Numbered from the stretch's first letter, positions 32,904 to 42,351 are shown. The stretch: DNA of 64,000 nt from Enterococcus raffinosus (GCF_001886185.1 NZ_JXLA01000007.1:62612-126611); one strand, 5' to 3'. Notes: generated by a model not told the origin, from the letters alone. Made by a program: numbers and translations.

Positions 32904-33656
32904 CTATCTTCCCTCAATATTTTCCAAGTTAGACACAAAAAAATCTGTGATCTGATCCATTGTCGCGATCTGAACAAAATGGCGCTCCTTTGCGCTAACG
33001 AACGTAATATTATCTTGAGGATTCGCTTTGATAAAATCCGCGGTATGCTGATAGGGAACTTTTTCATCCTCTGTGCCATGCCAAAAGAAGACCGGGCGAC
33101 CAGCAATTTTTTCAGGCGCTAAAGATAGATCATACTTTTCTAGCCAAGAGGTTAACTCTCGGTAATCCTTTGGTAAATAGAAGCCTAATTCGCCAGCATG
33201 CATGGCAATCTGTTCGCGATATTTGATTGGTGCAGGAGACCCCATCACACAGGCTGCTACATTGATCTCTGGATGCTGTGTCAAAAGCATGCAAGTCGTG
33301 ATCCCGCCCATCGAGATACCACCTACACCGATTTTATCCCTCACCAATCCCAGATTTTCAAAGTAATCAACTAGATAACCAAACTCATAAAGATTCGTTT
33401 GAATACTGTCCCAAAAAGTCAATGAAGGAATCTCCGACGTTTTTGTTTTACGTTCGCCATGATTGGCCGCATCCGGCAGCAAGACCCGAAAATTTTGCGC
33501 CGCTAATTTTCGCCCCTGCGTCAACACAAGTTCCTTCGCCGTCTGCCAGCCGTGGTAATAAATGATCAACGGCAGCGGTTCATAGATTTTATCCTCTGCC
33601 ACAACTTCCAGCAAAGGAATATTCCCTACCATGCGTTTTCGTACCACTACTTTCAT
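32904..33656 (-). CDS. Alpha/beta hydrolase (dienelactone/prolyl-oligopeptidase-like esterase)
   Basis: 250 residues. I-I-Y-Y-H-G-W (oxyanion region), G-G-I-S-M-G-G (nucleophile Ser), F-W-H-G-T-E-D-E-K-V-P (Asp) and R-H-F-V-Q (His) give the catalytic triad of a cytosolic serine esterase. It is similar in layout to YitV-type hydrolases. The natural ester is unknown. GGGAGG precedes the ATG at 33656. It forms its own unit between the deoD terminator and the repeat spacer. Confidence 0.85.
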   Translation of the reverse strand: MKVVVRKRMVGNIPLLEVVAEDKIYEPLPLIIYYHGWQTAKELVLTQGRKLAAQNFRVLLPDAANHGERKTKTSEIPSLTFWDSIQTNLYEFGYLVDYFENLGLVRDKIGVGGISMGGITTCMLLTQHPEINVAACVMGSPAPIKYREQIAMHAGELGFYLPKDYRELTSWLEKYDLSLAPEKIAGRPVFFWHGTEDEKVPYQHTADFIKANPQDNITFVSAKERHFVQIATMDQITDFFVSNLENIEGR

Positions 33657-33712
33657 TTCGTGCCTCCCATTCAGTCTTTCCTTCATTATACCTAGTCCTT
33701 CGAAAATACACG

Positions 33713-33750
33713 AAAATACCGCCCTTCATGAGATAAAAGGGCGGTACTAA
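33713..33750 (-). terminator. Terminator after deoD
   Basis: TACCGCCCTT/AAGGGCGGTA stem, ten-base loop and a short T stretch on the minus strand, five bases below the deoD stop. Confidence 0.8.
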
Positions 33751-33754
33751 AAAT

Positions 33755-34462
33755 TTATTCTGCAATTAATGTCTCTAATCCTACATACATCATGTCTTTA
33801 AAGGTATTTTGGCGTTCTTCTGAAGTTGTTTCTTCACCCGTTACCATGTGGTCGCTGACCGTCATGATGCCTAGTGTTTGAACATGGAATTTCGCCCCTA
33901 AGTAATATAAGATCGCTGCTTCCATCTCAACACCCATTACTCCGTATTCAGCCAAATTAAAGGTTGGAGCTAAATCATCTTTGTAGAAGGTGTCTTCTGA
34001 CAACACATTTCCAACATGGGTCGTAAAGCCTTTTTCCTTCGCCACTTCATAAGCCTTCATCATCAGATCAAAATCTGCGATCGGCGCAAAGTGGAAACCT
34101 GGAAAATGTTTTTCCACCATAGACGAGCTCGTCACTGCCCCTTGAGCAATAATCAAATCACGGACATGAACGTTTTTAGACAATGCGCCGCATGTTCCCA
34201 CACGGATCAATTTTTTCACCCCGTAAGATTGAATCAGCTCCTGCGCATAGATTCCAGCAGAAGGCATGCCCATCCCTGTCCCTTGGACAGAAACGCGTTC
34301 GCCTTTGTAAGTTCCAGTATAACCTAACATGCCTCGCACGTTGTTATAACATTTCGCATCCTCTAAAAAATTTTCCGCGATAAATTTTGCTCGCAATGGA
34401 TCTCCCGGCAGTAAAATTTTATCCGCAATTTCACCTTGTTTTGCTTCAATATGAACGCTCAT
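33755..34462 (-). CDS. deoD: Purine nucleoside phosphorylase, DeoD type
   Basis: 235 residues, hexameric NP-I family. P-G-D-P-L-R-A-K-F (phosphate site), [15 protein letters not shown] (ribose site) and V-S-D-H (catalytic Asp) are all present. It splits purine ribo- and deoxyribonucleosides, including adenosine, with phosphate. It is the last gene of deoB-punA-deoD, 51 bases after punA, and is followed by a terminator. It complements punA, which handles guanosine and inosine. Confidence 0.97.
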   Translation of the reverse strand: MSVHIEAKQGEIADKILLPGDPLRAKFIAENFLEDAKCYNNVRGMLGYTGTYKGERVSVQGTGMGMPSAGIYAQELIQSYGVKKLIRVGTCGALSKNVHVRDLIIAQGAVTSSSMVEKHFPGFHFAPIADFDLMMKAYEVAKEKGFTTHVGNVLSEDTFYKDDLAPTFNLAEYGVMGVEMEAAILYYLGAKFHVQTLGIMTVSDHMVTGEETTSEERQNTFKDMMYVGLETLIAE

Positions 34463-34513
34463 TGTATTCCTCCTCGATCAATTATCATTATGTCTATTAT
34501 ATTAATAAACGTT

Positions 34514-35332
34514 TTATAGAACCGCTAGTGTTTCTTTGATTAATTTCTTGAAGTCTTCTTTGACACGTTCTGTGGTTTCCACTACTTCCGCGTGGTTCAA
34601 GTTGGCTTGCATACCAGCCGCTAAGTTGGTAATACAAGACACACCCAAAACTTTCATACCGCTGTGAGCCGCTACGATAACTTCTGGAACCGTCGACATA
34701 CCGACCGCATCTGCGCCAATCGTGCGAGCCATGCGAATTTCCGCAGGGGTTTCATAGGTTGGACCTGTCATTCCAAGATACACGCCTTCTTGCAGATCAA
34801 TCGCTAATTTGCCTGCAACTTCTCGTGCTTTTTCTTGATATTCCTTCGTATAAGCCGCACTCATATCTGGGAAGCGAGGGCCCATGTTTTCATCATTTGG
34901 TCCGATCAATGGATTGGTTCCCATAAAGTTGATATGGTCTGTGATCAGCATCAAGTTGCCTGGTTGGAAGCCTTCATTTACACCGCCAGCCGCGTTTGTT
35001 ACGACAACTGAGTGAATTCCTAAGGCCGCCATCACGCGAACAGGGTAAGTCACTGTCTCCATCGTGTTCCCTTCATAATAATGGAAACGTCCTTGCATCG
35101 CCAACACATTTTTTCCAGCTAATTGTCCATAAACTAATTGCCCGGCATGGCCAATCACTGTTGAAACAGGGAAATGTGGAATCTCGTTATACGGGATCAC
35201 AACAGGGTTTTCGATTTCTTCTGCTAGTTCGCCTAGTCCTGATCCTAAGATCAAACCAAAGGCGACATCCGCTACTCCTTTGTCTTGAATGTAGCTGGCT
35301 GTTTGTTGGATTTTTTCTTGTACGTCTGTCAT
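34514..35332 (-). CDS. punA: Purine nucleoside phosphorylase I (inosine/guanosine)
   Basis: 272 residues, trimeric PNP family. I-L-G-S-G-L-G (phosphate loop), R-F-H-Y-Y-E-G, V-V-T-N-A-A-G-G (base site) and G-M-S-T-V-P-E-V-I-V-A-A-H are present. It releases guanine or hypoxanthine and (deoxy)ribose 1-phosphate, which deoB then isomerises. 25 bases separate it from deoB on the same strand. Named punA/pupG in relatives. Confidence 0.95.
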   Translation of the reverse strand: MTDVQEKIQQTASYIQDKGVADVAFGLILGSGLGELAEEIENPVVIPYNEIPHFPVSTVIGHAGQLVYGQLAGKNVLAMQGRFHYYEGNTMETVTYPVRVMAALGIHSVVVTNAAGGVNEGFQPGNLMLITDHINFMGTNPLIGPNDENMGPRFPDMSAAYTKEYQEKAREVAGKLAIDLQEGVYLGMTGPTYETPAEIRMARTIGADAVGMSTVPEVIVAAHSGMKVLGVSCITNLAAGMQANLNHAEVVETTERVKEDFKKLIKETLAVL

Positions 35333-35357
35333 AAAATGCTCCTTTTTCTGAGTATTT

Positions 35358-36530
35358 TTATTTCAATAATTTTAAGAAACTTTCGCCATTTTCAGTAGCT
35401 GGCACATCAAAGTTTTCCGCGATTGTCGCAGCGATGTCTGAGTAATAACCTTGTGGTAATTTCCCCTGTGCCGCCATTTTTTTGCTGTAAACCAAGAATG
35501 GAACGTATTCACGGGTATGGTCTGTCCCTGTGAAGGTTGGATCGTTTCCGTGATCAGCGGTAATCATCAATAAATCATCATCCTGCATCGCATCTAAAAT
35601 TTCTGGAATGCGAAGATCAAATTCTTCGATTGCATGAGCATAGCCTACCACATCCCGACGATGTCCGAACAACGCATCAAAATCAACTAAGTTCGTGAAG
35701 CTCAAACCTGTAAAATCTTTTTTCATTACGTCTAATAATTTATCAACGCCATCCATGTTGCTCTTCGTGCGAACGGCATCTGTAATTCCTTGTCCGTTAA
35801 AGATATCATTAATTTTACCAACGGCGATCACGTCTTTTCCGTTGTCCTTCAATGAATCCAAAACAGTCTTACCAAATGGATCAAGAGCATAGTCGTGACG
35901 ATTGCTAGTCCGAGTAAAGTCACCAGGTTCGCCGATATACGGGCGAGCAATAATTCGACCGATCATGTAAGGATCATCCTTCGTAATATCACGAACATAT
36001 TGACAAATCTTATAAAGTTCATCCAACGGAATAATTTCTTCATGAGCAGCAATCTGCAACACTGGGTCAGCTGAAGTGTAGATAATCAAATCCCCTGTCT
36101 TCATCTGCTCTTCCCCAAAATCTTTGATGACTTCTGTTCCGCTATAGGGTTTGTTGGCTCCCATAATAATACCACGACCAGAAAACTCAGAGATTTTATC
36201 TAGCAATTCTTGCGGGAAGCCTTCTGGGAAAACACGAAATGGGGTTTGAATATTCAACCCAGCAATTTCCCAGTGACCTGTCATCGTGTCTTTACCAACA
36301 GAAATTTCTTCTAATTTTGTTGCATAGCCATCGTGATCAGCGACATCCTTTACGCCCTTCAATGGACGAATGGTTCCAAGTCCAAGCTGTTCCAAATGCG
36401 GGATATTCAATCCAGCTTCTTCAGCAATATGACCCAAGGTGTCCGAACCAACGTCTCCAAATTTTTCAGCATCCGGTGCTTCTCCGATACCGACAGAATC
36501 CATAACGACTAAGTGAATACGCTTAAACAT
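35358..36530 (-). CDS. deoB: Phosphopentomutase
   Basis: 390 residues, alkaline phosphatase superfamily. [12 protein letters not shown] holds the first metal Asp, D-T-M-T-G-H-W-E the phosphorylated Thr, and T-A-D-H-G-N-D-P-T and T-D-H-T-R-E-Y the C-terminal metal ligands. It interconverts (deoxy)ribose 1- and 5-phosphates, linking the phosphorylases to deoC and the pentose pathway. It heads a three-gene unit after a 430-base spacer containing the nupQ terminator and repeat copy C. Confidence 0.97.
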   Translation of the reverse strand: MFKRIHLVVMDSVGIGEAPDAEKFGDVGSDTLGHIAEEAGLNIPHLEQLGLGTIRPLKGVKDVADHDGYATKLEEISVGKDTMTGHWEIAGLNIQTPFRVFPEGFPQELLDKISEFSGRGIIMGANKPYSGTEVIKDFGEEQMKTGDLIIYTSADPVLQIAAHEEIIPLDELYKICQYVRDITKDDPYMIGRIIARPYIGEPGDFTRTSNRHDYALDPFGKTVLDSLKDNGKDVIAVGKINDIFNGQGITDAVRTKSNMDGVDKLLDVMKKDFTGLSFTNLVDFDALFGHRRDVVGYAHAIEEFDLRIPEILDAMQDDDLLMITADHGNDPTFTGTDHTREYVPFLVYSKKMAAQGKLPQGYYSDIAATIAENFDVPATENGESFLKLLK

Positions 36531-36717
36531 TTCTATTCCCTCTTTCTATTGATTTATATCTAATAAGCAGAACAAGACCCGCTTATAAATTTAACAAAAC
36601 TAAGATACTACTAAATTTTCAACTCAGCTTTAGTATATTGGGTTCTTAAAGTCCCGTAAACTAAAAGCCATTGTGTTAGTGCGTACTGGACTTGCAGCTA
36701 ATTCGCTTTAATGTAAT

Positions 36718-36901
36718 AACTTTTTCAAAAACCGAAAAAGTTAATCTGATTCTCATCACGCATACCATCCAACTAAACAGCGCGTCAAAATAAGCTAACT
36801 CATTGTAGATGAAATAATTTTTCTAAACCCGTGAAAAATGAGTTTTATTTTCGTACGCATACGATTCCACTAATCGCGCTAAAGCGCGAAGTGGAACTCG
36901 C
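36718..36901. repeat. Composite palindromic repeat, copy C (two units)
   Basis: Unit 1: AACTTTTTC/GAAAAAGTT at 36718-36742, then ATCACGCATACCATCCAACT. Unit 2: ATTTTTC/GAAAAAT at 36818-36840, then TTCGTACGCATACGATT, then the 39-nt hairpin 36863-36901 with CGA/TCG, TTCCACT/AGTGGAA and TCGCGC/GCGCGA stems and loop TAAA. The layout matches copy A. The rest of the 36531-36959 spacer is AT-rich and without a gene. Confidence 0.85.
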
Positions 36902-36948
36902 AAAAAGGGCGTGACTAAGAAACGCTGTCCCATAGTCCCACCCTTTAA
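36902..36948 (-). terminator. Terminator of the pdp-nup operon
   Basis: AAAGGGTGGGACTA pairs with TAGTCACGCCCTTT (two mismatches) on the minus strand, followed by TTTTT, 12 bases below the nupQ stop. It abuts repeat copy C. Confidence 0.8.
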
Positions 36949-36959
36949 TAACAAAAGAA

Positions 36960-37913
36960 TTATTTTGATTTGATGTAGTTGACGCCATCGGCTTTTGGTG
37001 CGGCTGATTTTCCTAAGAAGAGAACCAGTACGATGATCGTCAATACGTATGGTGCTGATTGCAGGTACACATCTGGAATTTGTGAGATGATCGGCAGATT
37101 AGACCCTGCGATACTCAAGTTTTGTGCAAAGCCGAAGAACACTGCGGCTCCCATAGCACCTAACGGATTCCATTTACCAAAGATCATCGCTGCTAATGAA
37201 ATGAATCCTTGTCCTGCGATGGTTGTTGCCGCGAAACGTCCCGCGATGGATTGTGCAAAGACTGCTCCGCCCATTCCGCCTAAGAAGCCGGAAATCAAGA
37301 CTCCTGAATAGCGCAATGCGTAAACATTGATCCCTAACGTATCCGCTGCTTGAGGATTTTCACCAACAGAGCGTAAACGTAAACCAAAGCGCGTTTTGAA
37401 AATGACAAACCAAGAAATTACTGCGACTAAAATCGCAAAATACGCTGGTAAGCTAGTGTTTTTAAAGAACAACTCGCCTAGTACTGGGATTTTACTCAAA
37501 CCTGGAAAATCAAAGTACCCGAATTGCTGTTGAATGGTATCTGTTTGACCTTTTCCATAGATTACTTTAATCAAGAAAATCGCTAATGGCGGCGCCAATA
37601 AGTTCATTACAGTACCACTAATGATATGATCCGCACGGAAGTTGACTGTCGCTACTGCATGCAGCAGTGAGAATGCCATTCCTGCTAGACCGCCGACTAA
37701 AACGCCCAGCCATGGTGTCATCGCACCGAACTGATCCGCAAAAGCTAAGTTGAATACCACAGAACTGAAGGCACCGGCAACCATGATTCCTTCCAAACCA
37801 ACGTTAACGATCCCGCTTCGTTCAGAAAACACCCCGCCAAGTGCAGTTAAAATTAACGGTGCAGAGTACACAAGTGTCTGAGCAATAATTGAAGCTAATA
37901 AATCCATATTCAT
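36960..37913 (-). CDS. nupQ: Nucleoside ABC transporter permease NupQ-like
   Basis: 317 residues, BPD_transp_2 family, eight to ten membrane helices. Opening A-P-L-I-L-T-A-L-G-G-V-F-S-E-R-S-G-I-V-N-V-G-L-E-G and F-R-A-D-H-I-I-S-G-T are typical of the second permease of guanosine/nucleoside importers. It pairs with the upstream permease, the ATPase and the BmpA lipoprotein. The start overlaps the nupP stop as TAATG. Last gene of the uptake operon before a terminator. Confidence 0.93.
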   Translation of the reverse strand: MNMDLLASIIAQTLVYSAPLILTALGGVFSERSGIVNVGLEGIMVAGAFSSVVFNLAFADQFGAMTPWLGVLVGGLAGMAFSLLHAVATVNFRADHIISGTVMNLLAPPLAIFLIKVIYGKGQTDTIQQQFGYFDFPGLSKIPVLGELFFKNTSLPAYFAILVAVISWFVIFKTRFGLRLRSVGENPQAADTLGINVYALRYSGVLISGFLGGMGGAVFAQSIAGRFAATTIAGQGFISLAAMIFGKWNPLGAMGAAVFFGFAQNLSIAGSNLPIISQIPDVYLQSAPYVLTIIVLVLFLGKSAAPKADGVNYIKSK

Positions 37914-39043
37914 TAGACTTTGCCCCCTTTTTCAGATTCTTCGTTCGGAGCACTCTCTATTTCTTGGACAGTTTCTACTTCTTTTTTACCGCCCATTACT
38001 TTTGCAAGACCCACACGTACGATGTAATTGATCGCTACGAAGAAGATGATCAACGGAATTACACTATTGGCTAATTCACTCGGAATACCTGAGAACTGCA
38101 TCCCTTGTCCGCCAAGTTTTAAAATACTGAACAGCAATGCCGATAATAGGATACCGACAGAGCTGCCGTTTCCTAATAGCGAAACCGCCATACCATCGAA
38201 TCCGATGCTGAGTGATGACCCTTGAACAAAGTAGTTCATGAAGGTTCCTAGACCGTAAACAACGCCACCAAGACCAGCCAATCCGCCAGAAATAATCATC
38301 GAAATGACAATCGTCCGCTTGCTGCTCATCCCAGCGTATTCTGATGCGAAAGGATTCAAGCCAACAGAACGAATTTCAAATCCTAAGGTTGTACGTTTCA
38401 TTAAGAACCATACAAGCACTAGGAAGACTAACGCTAGAATAATCCCCATATTGACACGTGAACCGCCAAATAGATTGGTCAACCAAGGTTCTCTTAAAGA
38501 AGCGTTCAAGCCAACAGCTTTAGTAACCCCTTTGTTTGAGATAACATCTGGAGACATCACGTGATTGACAATATGATTGGCTACATATAGGATCACATAG
38601 TTCATCATAATTGTAACAATAACTTCACTTGTTCCAAAGAAGGCCCGCAATAAACCTGGAATCGCAGCGGCTGCCGCTCCGGCTAAAGCACCTACAACAA
38701 TTGCTAGAGTTAAAACAACGATCTTTGGTGAATCCGGCATGCTTAAAGCCACCCAGATACTTGCCACCCATCCGCATAACGCTTGACCAGAAAGCCCAAC
38801 GTTGAAGAATCCAGCGGAATTGGCAACTGAAAACCCTAATGCGGTAAAGATCAATGGTCCAGCACCAACTAAGATTTCACCAATCGACATCTTGCTCTGG
38901 AACGCCGAGCTAAACATCGCATTGTAGCCTTCAATCGGATTGAAACCAAATACCGCCATCAAAATGGCACCAAGAATAAATCCTAAAATAACTGAGATAA
39001 CCGGTACTAATATATTTCTAATTTTTTCTGAGCGATCATTCAT
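37913..39043 (-). CDS. nupP: Nucleoside ABC transporter permease NupP-like
   Basis: 376 residues, BPD_transp_2 family. F-S-V-A-N-S-A-G-F-F-N-V-G-L-S-G-Q and Y-V-I-L-Y-V-A-N-H-I-V-N match the first permease of nucleoside importers. The C-terminal tail is charged and cytoplasmic. The ATG at 39043 has GGTGAG just upstream and overlaps the ATPase gene by eight bases. A GTG three codons earlier is less likely. It forms a heterodimeric channel with NupQ. Confidence 0.93.
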   Translation of the reverse strand: MNDRSEKIRNILVPVISVILGFILGAILMAVFGFNPIEGYNAMFSSAFQSKMSIGEILVGAGPLIFTALGFSVANSAGFFNVGLSGQALCGWVASIWVALSMPDSPKIVVLTLAIVVGALAGAAAAAIPGLLRAFFGTSEVIVTIMMNYVILYVANHIVNHVMSPDVISNKGVTKAVGLNASLREPWLTNLFGGSRVNMGIILALVFLVLVWFLMKRTTLGFEIRSVGLNPFASEYAGMSSKRTIVISMIISGGLAGLGGVVYGLGTFMNYFVQGSSLSIGFDGMAVSLLGNGSSVGILLSALLFSILKLGGQGMQFSGIPSELANSVIPLIIFFVAINYIVRVGLAKVMGGKKEVETVQEIESAPNEESEKGGKV

Positions 39044-40598
39044 TTGTCTCACCAGCCTTTGCTAATTCTGCTCGCGCTTCTTCTAAACTGTAGCCGGCCA
39101 TCAATAAACCAAGCTCGTTTTCAGAAGTTTCTTTCGGATCTACGATACCAACGATCTCCCCTGCATGAATAACCGCGATACGGTCAGAGACATTCAAAAT
39201 TTCATCTAACTCAAAGCTTACTAGTAACACACCTTTTTGTTTGTCGCGTTGTTCCACCAAACGTTTGTGAATATATTCGATCGCCCCGACGTCAAGTCCG
39301 CGAGTGGGTTGAGAGACGATCAGTAAATCTGGATCACGATCGACTTCACGAGCGATAATCGCCTTTTGCTGGTTCCCACCTGACAGAGAAGCTGCCGGCG
39401 CTTTTTCACCAGTTGTCCGCACATCGTATTCTTCGATTAAGCGTTTCGCGTAGCGATCGATTTCACCGTAATTCAAAATACCATTTTTACTAAATGGCGC
39501 ATGATAATAAGATTGCAAAGCGATATTCTCAGATAATGGCAGCGGCAAGATCAATCCATATTTATGACGGTCTTCTGGTACGTGACCAACACCTGTTTCA
39601 GTAATCTGGCGTGGTGCTTTGCCTGTTACGTCTTCTCCATTAATGGTGACTGTTCCGCTTTCGACTTTTCGCAAGCCCGTTAACGCTTGGATCAATTCTG
39701 TCTGTCCATTGCCATCAATCCCGGCAATTCCGACAACTTCACCGCGATGAACATCCAGCGACAAGTTTTTAACCGCTTCTATTCCGCGACTTTCTTTAAC
39801 AACTAGATCTTTGATCGAAAGAACGACTTCCCCTGGTTTCGCTGGGACCTTGTCTGTCTTAAATGAGACAGAACGTCCAACCATCATGTCGGCCAATTGC
39901 TGTGAACTGACATCCTTCACATCGACCGTTCCTATGTATTGTCCCCGACGAATAACCGAACAACGATCCGCAACTTTTTTGATTTCATCCAATTTGTGGG
40001 TGATCAAGATAATTGATTTTCCTTCATTGATTAACCCTTCCATAATGGTGATCAATTCATCAATTTCTTGCGGTGTTAATACTGCGGTTGGTTCATCAAA
40101 GATCAGAACGTTGGCTCCGCGGTATAACGTTTTTAAAATTTCAACCCGCTGCTGCATCCCTACTGAAATATCACGGATATACGCGTCTGGATCCACCTTC
40201 AAGCCGTATTCTTCGGATAACCGTTGAATTTCAGCCTTGGCTTTCTTTTGATCTAGCATGCCGTTCTTCTTCGGCTCGCTGCCTAAAATAATGTTTTCTG
40301 TAACGGTGAAGGCATCCACTAACATAAAATGCTGATGGACCATCCCGATTCCTAGTTGGTTGGCTCTAGTTGGACTTGAGATATCAACCTTCTGACCATC
40401 CATCAAAATCTCACCAGAAGTTGGCTGCAATAGCCCTGACAAAACATTCATCAGTGTCGATTTACCGGCACCATTTTCACCTAAAAGTGCATGGATTTCG
40501 CCTTTTCGGATCTGTAAATTGATGTTGTCATTTGCTTTAAACGTGCCAAATTGCTTGGTGATATTGCGCATCTCAATGACATATTGTTCTTCTGTCAC
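39036..40598 (-). CDS. nupO: Nucleoside ABC transporter ATPase NupO-like
   Basis: 520 residues with two ABC domains, as in sugar and nucleoside importers of the RbsA/NupO type. The first has G-E-N-G-A-G-K-S-T-L, I-S-V-G-M-Q-Q-R-V and L-I-F-D-E-P-T-A-V-L. The second has degenerate Walker A G-I-D-G-N-G-Q-T-E-L, with L-S-G-G-N-Q-Q-K and Q-P-T-R-G-L-D. So only one site is fully canonical. I choose the GTG at 40598 (V-T-E-E-Q-Y-V-I-E-M), which fits the family N terminus. The open frame upstream has no family match. Confidence 0.92.
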   Translation of the reverse strand: MTEEQYVIEMRNITKQFGTFKANDNINLQIRKGEIHALLGENGAGKSTLMNVLSGLLQPTSGEILMDGQKVDISSPTRANQLGIGMVHQHFMLVDAFTVTENIILGSEPKKNGMLDQKKAKAEIQRLSEEYGLKVDPDAYIRDISVGMQQRVEILKTLYRGANVLIFDEPTAVLTPQEIDELITIMEGLINEGKSIILITHKLDEIKKVADRCSVIRRGQYIGTVDVKDVSSQQLADMMVGRSVSFKTDKVPAKPGEVVLSIKDLVVKESRGIEAVKNLSLDVHRGEVVGIAGIDGNGQTELIQALTGLRKVESGTVTINGEDVTGKAPRQITETGVGHVPEDRHKYGLILPLPLSENIALQSYYHAPFSKNGILNYGEIDRYAKRLIEEYDVRTTGEKAPAASLSGGNQQKAIIAREVDRDPDLLIVSQPTRGLDVGAIEYIHKRLVEQRDKQKGVLLVSFELDEILNVSDRIAVIHAGEIVGIVDPKETSENELGLLMAGYSLEEARAELAKAGETNE

Positions 40599-40665
40599 TT
40601 TCTTTTCACATCCTATCGCTTTTTCAAACCTGACAAAACATTGCAACGTTAAGGGCGTTCTTCCC

Positions 40666-40773
40666 TTAGCCAAATCTAGCACAGGCTGTGACTTGGCTAA
40701 AAAAAGAAGGCTTCTATTCAAATTGTATTTTTTTAAAAGAGGACCATAGCCTCGCGTAGTTGGAGACTATGGT
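40666..40773 (-). other. Two hairpins between bmpA and nupO
   Basis: GACCATAG/CTATGGTC at 40741-40773, with a TCTTTTA tail on the minus strand, and TTAGCCAA/TTGGCTAA at 40666-40700. They lie in the 186-base spacer between the binding-protein and ATPase genes. Such structures usually stop part of transcription or stabilise upstream mRNA, giving an excess of the lipoprotein. Confidence 0.6.
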
Positions 40774-40784
40774 CACCTGAATGA

Positions 40785-41882
40785 TTATTTCTCAGGAGTT
40801 TCTGGAACTTTGATGTCGCCAGCAGAAACTTGATCTTTTGCTTCTTTGACAGCATCTTTTGCTTCATCAGAAAGGAATCCGTCAGTTAGAGAAACACCGC
40901 CGTCTTTCAAACCGAATGTTAAGTGTTTGCCACCAGGGAATTTATCATTTAATGCACGAGTAGAGATATCTTGAACCGCTGCGCCTACACCTTTAAGTGT
41001 TGAAGTTAAACAGAAGTTGCTTTCTTTACCGTCTTTAGATTTATATTCGCCTTCTTTTTGTTGGTCGCTATCTACACCGATAACCCAAACTTTGTCCGCT
41101 TCATCCGCTTTTTCATTACGCGCTTTCGCTTCTGAGAAGACCCCTTGACCAGTACCGCCTGAAGCATGATAGATAATATCTACTCCGCCATTGTACATGT
41201 TCGCTGCCAAAGCTTTCCCTTTCGCTGGATCACCAAATGAAGCCGCATATTGTACATCTACAGAAATGTCTTTGCCTAATTTTTTAGCAGTATCCGCTAC
41301 ACCTTTTTCAAAACCAGCTTGGAAACGGTCGATTACGGCACCTTCTTCACCACCAACAAAACCTAATTTATTTGATTTTGTTGTTTCAGCAGCTGCTACA
41401 CCTGCTAGGTAAGCTGCTTCTTGGTCTTTAAATGTTGCTGAAGCGACGTTGTCTTTGCCTTCAATCACTGAGTCAATGATAACGAAGTTTGTATCTGGAT
41501 TTTGATCTGCTGCTGCTGAGATTGGGTCAGCTAACAAGTAACCAATCCCGAAGACTGTTTTGAATCCGTTAGTAACAGCTTGTGAAATATTTTGTTCATA
41601 TTCAGAAGCATCGTTTGATTGGATATAGTTATATCCGCCAGTACCTTTTTTGATATCGTGTTCTTTACCCCATGCTTGAAGACCTTCCCAAGCACTTTGG
41701 TTAAATGAACGGTCGTCCACTCCACCAATGTCTGTTACGATTGCTACGCTGTGTTTCGCATCGTCTTTAGCCGCTCCACCTGAAGAATCAGTTGAACCGC
41801 CGCCTCCGCCGCCGCAAGCTCCTAAAGTCAGCAACGCTGCCATTGTCACGGTACCTAGGCCAAATAATTTTGCTTTTTTCAT
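40785..41882 (-). CDS. bmpA: BmpA/NupN-type nucleoside-binding lipoprotein
   Basis: 365 residues. The signal peptide ends in lipobox L-G-A-C followed by a Gly-rich linker. The mature part is a BMP-family periplasmic-binding fold (V-A-I-V-T-D-I-G-G-V-D-D-R-S-F-N-Q-S-A-W-E-G-L). It captures nucleosides outside the cell and delivers them to NupPQ. The ATG at 41882 is used, since the next 11 codons give a regular lipoprotein signal and AGGGGGC lies upstream; an ATG 11 codons earlier would break the signal. Expressed after cdd, with hairpins downstream. Confidence 0.93.
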   Translation of the reverse strand: MKKAKLFGLGTVTMAALLTLGACGGGGGGSTDSSGGAAKDDAKHSVAIVTDIGGVDDRSFNQSAWEGLQAWGKEHDIKKGTGGYNYIQSNDASEYEQNISQAVTNGFKTVFGIGYLLADPISAAADQNPDTNFVIIDSVIEGKDNVASATFKDQEAAYLAGVAAAETTKSNKLGFVGGEEGAVIDRFQAGFEKGVADTAKKLGKDISVDVQYAASFGDPAKGKALAANMYNGGVDIIYHASGGTGQGVFSEAKARNEKADEADKVWVIGVDSDQQKEGEYKSKDGKESNFCLTSTLKGVGAAVQDISTRALNDKFPGGKHLTFGLKDGGVSLTDGFLSDEAKDAVKEAKDQVSAGDIKVPETPEK

Positions 41883-41941
41883 TTCTGTAAAGCCCCCTAA
41901 ATATGTTTTTTTCAACAGTCCTGCGACTGAATGAACATGGT

Positions 41942-42334
41942 TTATAAATCTTTGTCAGTAAAGGTATACGGCAGTAAGCCTTCAACGGTCATTTCCTTAA
42001 CTACACCGTTGTCACCGACTAAGGTTACTGGCATCGCTGGATCACAAAATTCTGCCATAACCTGACGGCATGCGCCGCATGGTGAGATAGGTTCTGGTGT
42101 GTGTCCCGCAATAACTAAATGACTAAATTCTCTTTCGCCTTCCGATACTGCTTTAAAAATGGCTGTGCGTTCCGCACAATTGGATAAGCCGTAAGAGGCG
42201 TTCTCAATGTTAAGTCCTTGGTAAGTTTTCCCTTCCTTCGTTACAAGGCATGCGCCTACGGGAAAGTGAGAATATGGGACATACGCTTTGTCGAGTGCGT
42301 CGATTGCGATGTCGATCCATTCTTGTTTATTCAT
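41942..42334 (-). CDS. cdd: Cytidine deaminase
   Basis: 130 residues, tetrameric zinc enzyme. N-C-A-E-R-T-A supplies the zinc Cys and catalytic Glu, and P-C-G-A-C-R-Q the other two Cys. F-P-V-G-A and N-I-E-N-A-S-Y are the substrate motifs. It converts cytidine and deoxycytidine to uridine forms, which Pdp can then cleave. It lies 17 bases after deoC and upstream of bmpA. Confidence 0.97.
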   Translation of the reverse strand: MNKQEWIDIAIDALDKAYVPYSHFPVGACLVTKEGKTYQGLNIENASYGLSNCAERTAIFKAVSEGEREFSHLVIAGHTPEPISPCGACRQVMAEFCDPAMPVTLVGDNGVVKEMTVEGLLPYTFTDKDL

Positions 42335-42351
42335 TCAATGGTCCTCCGATC

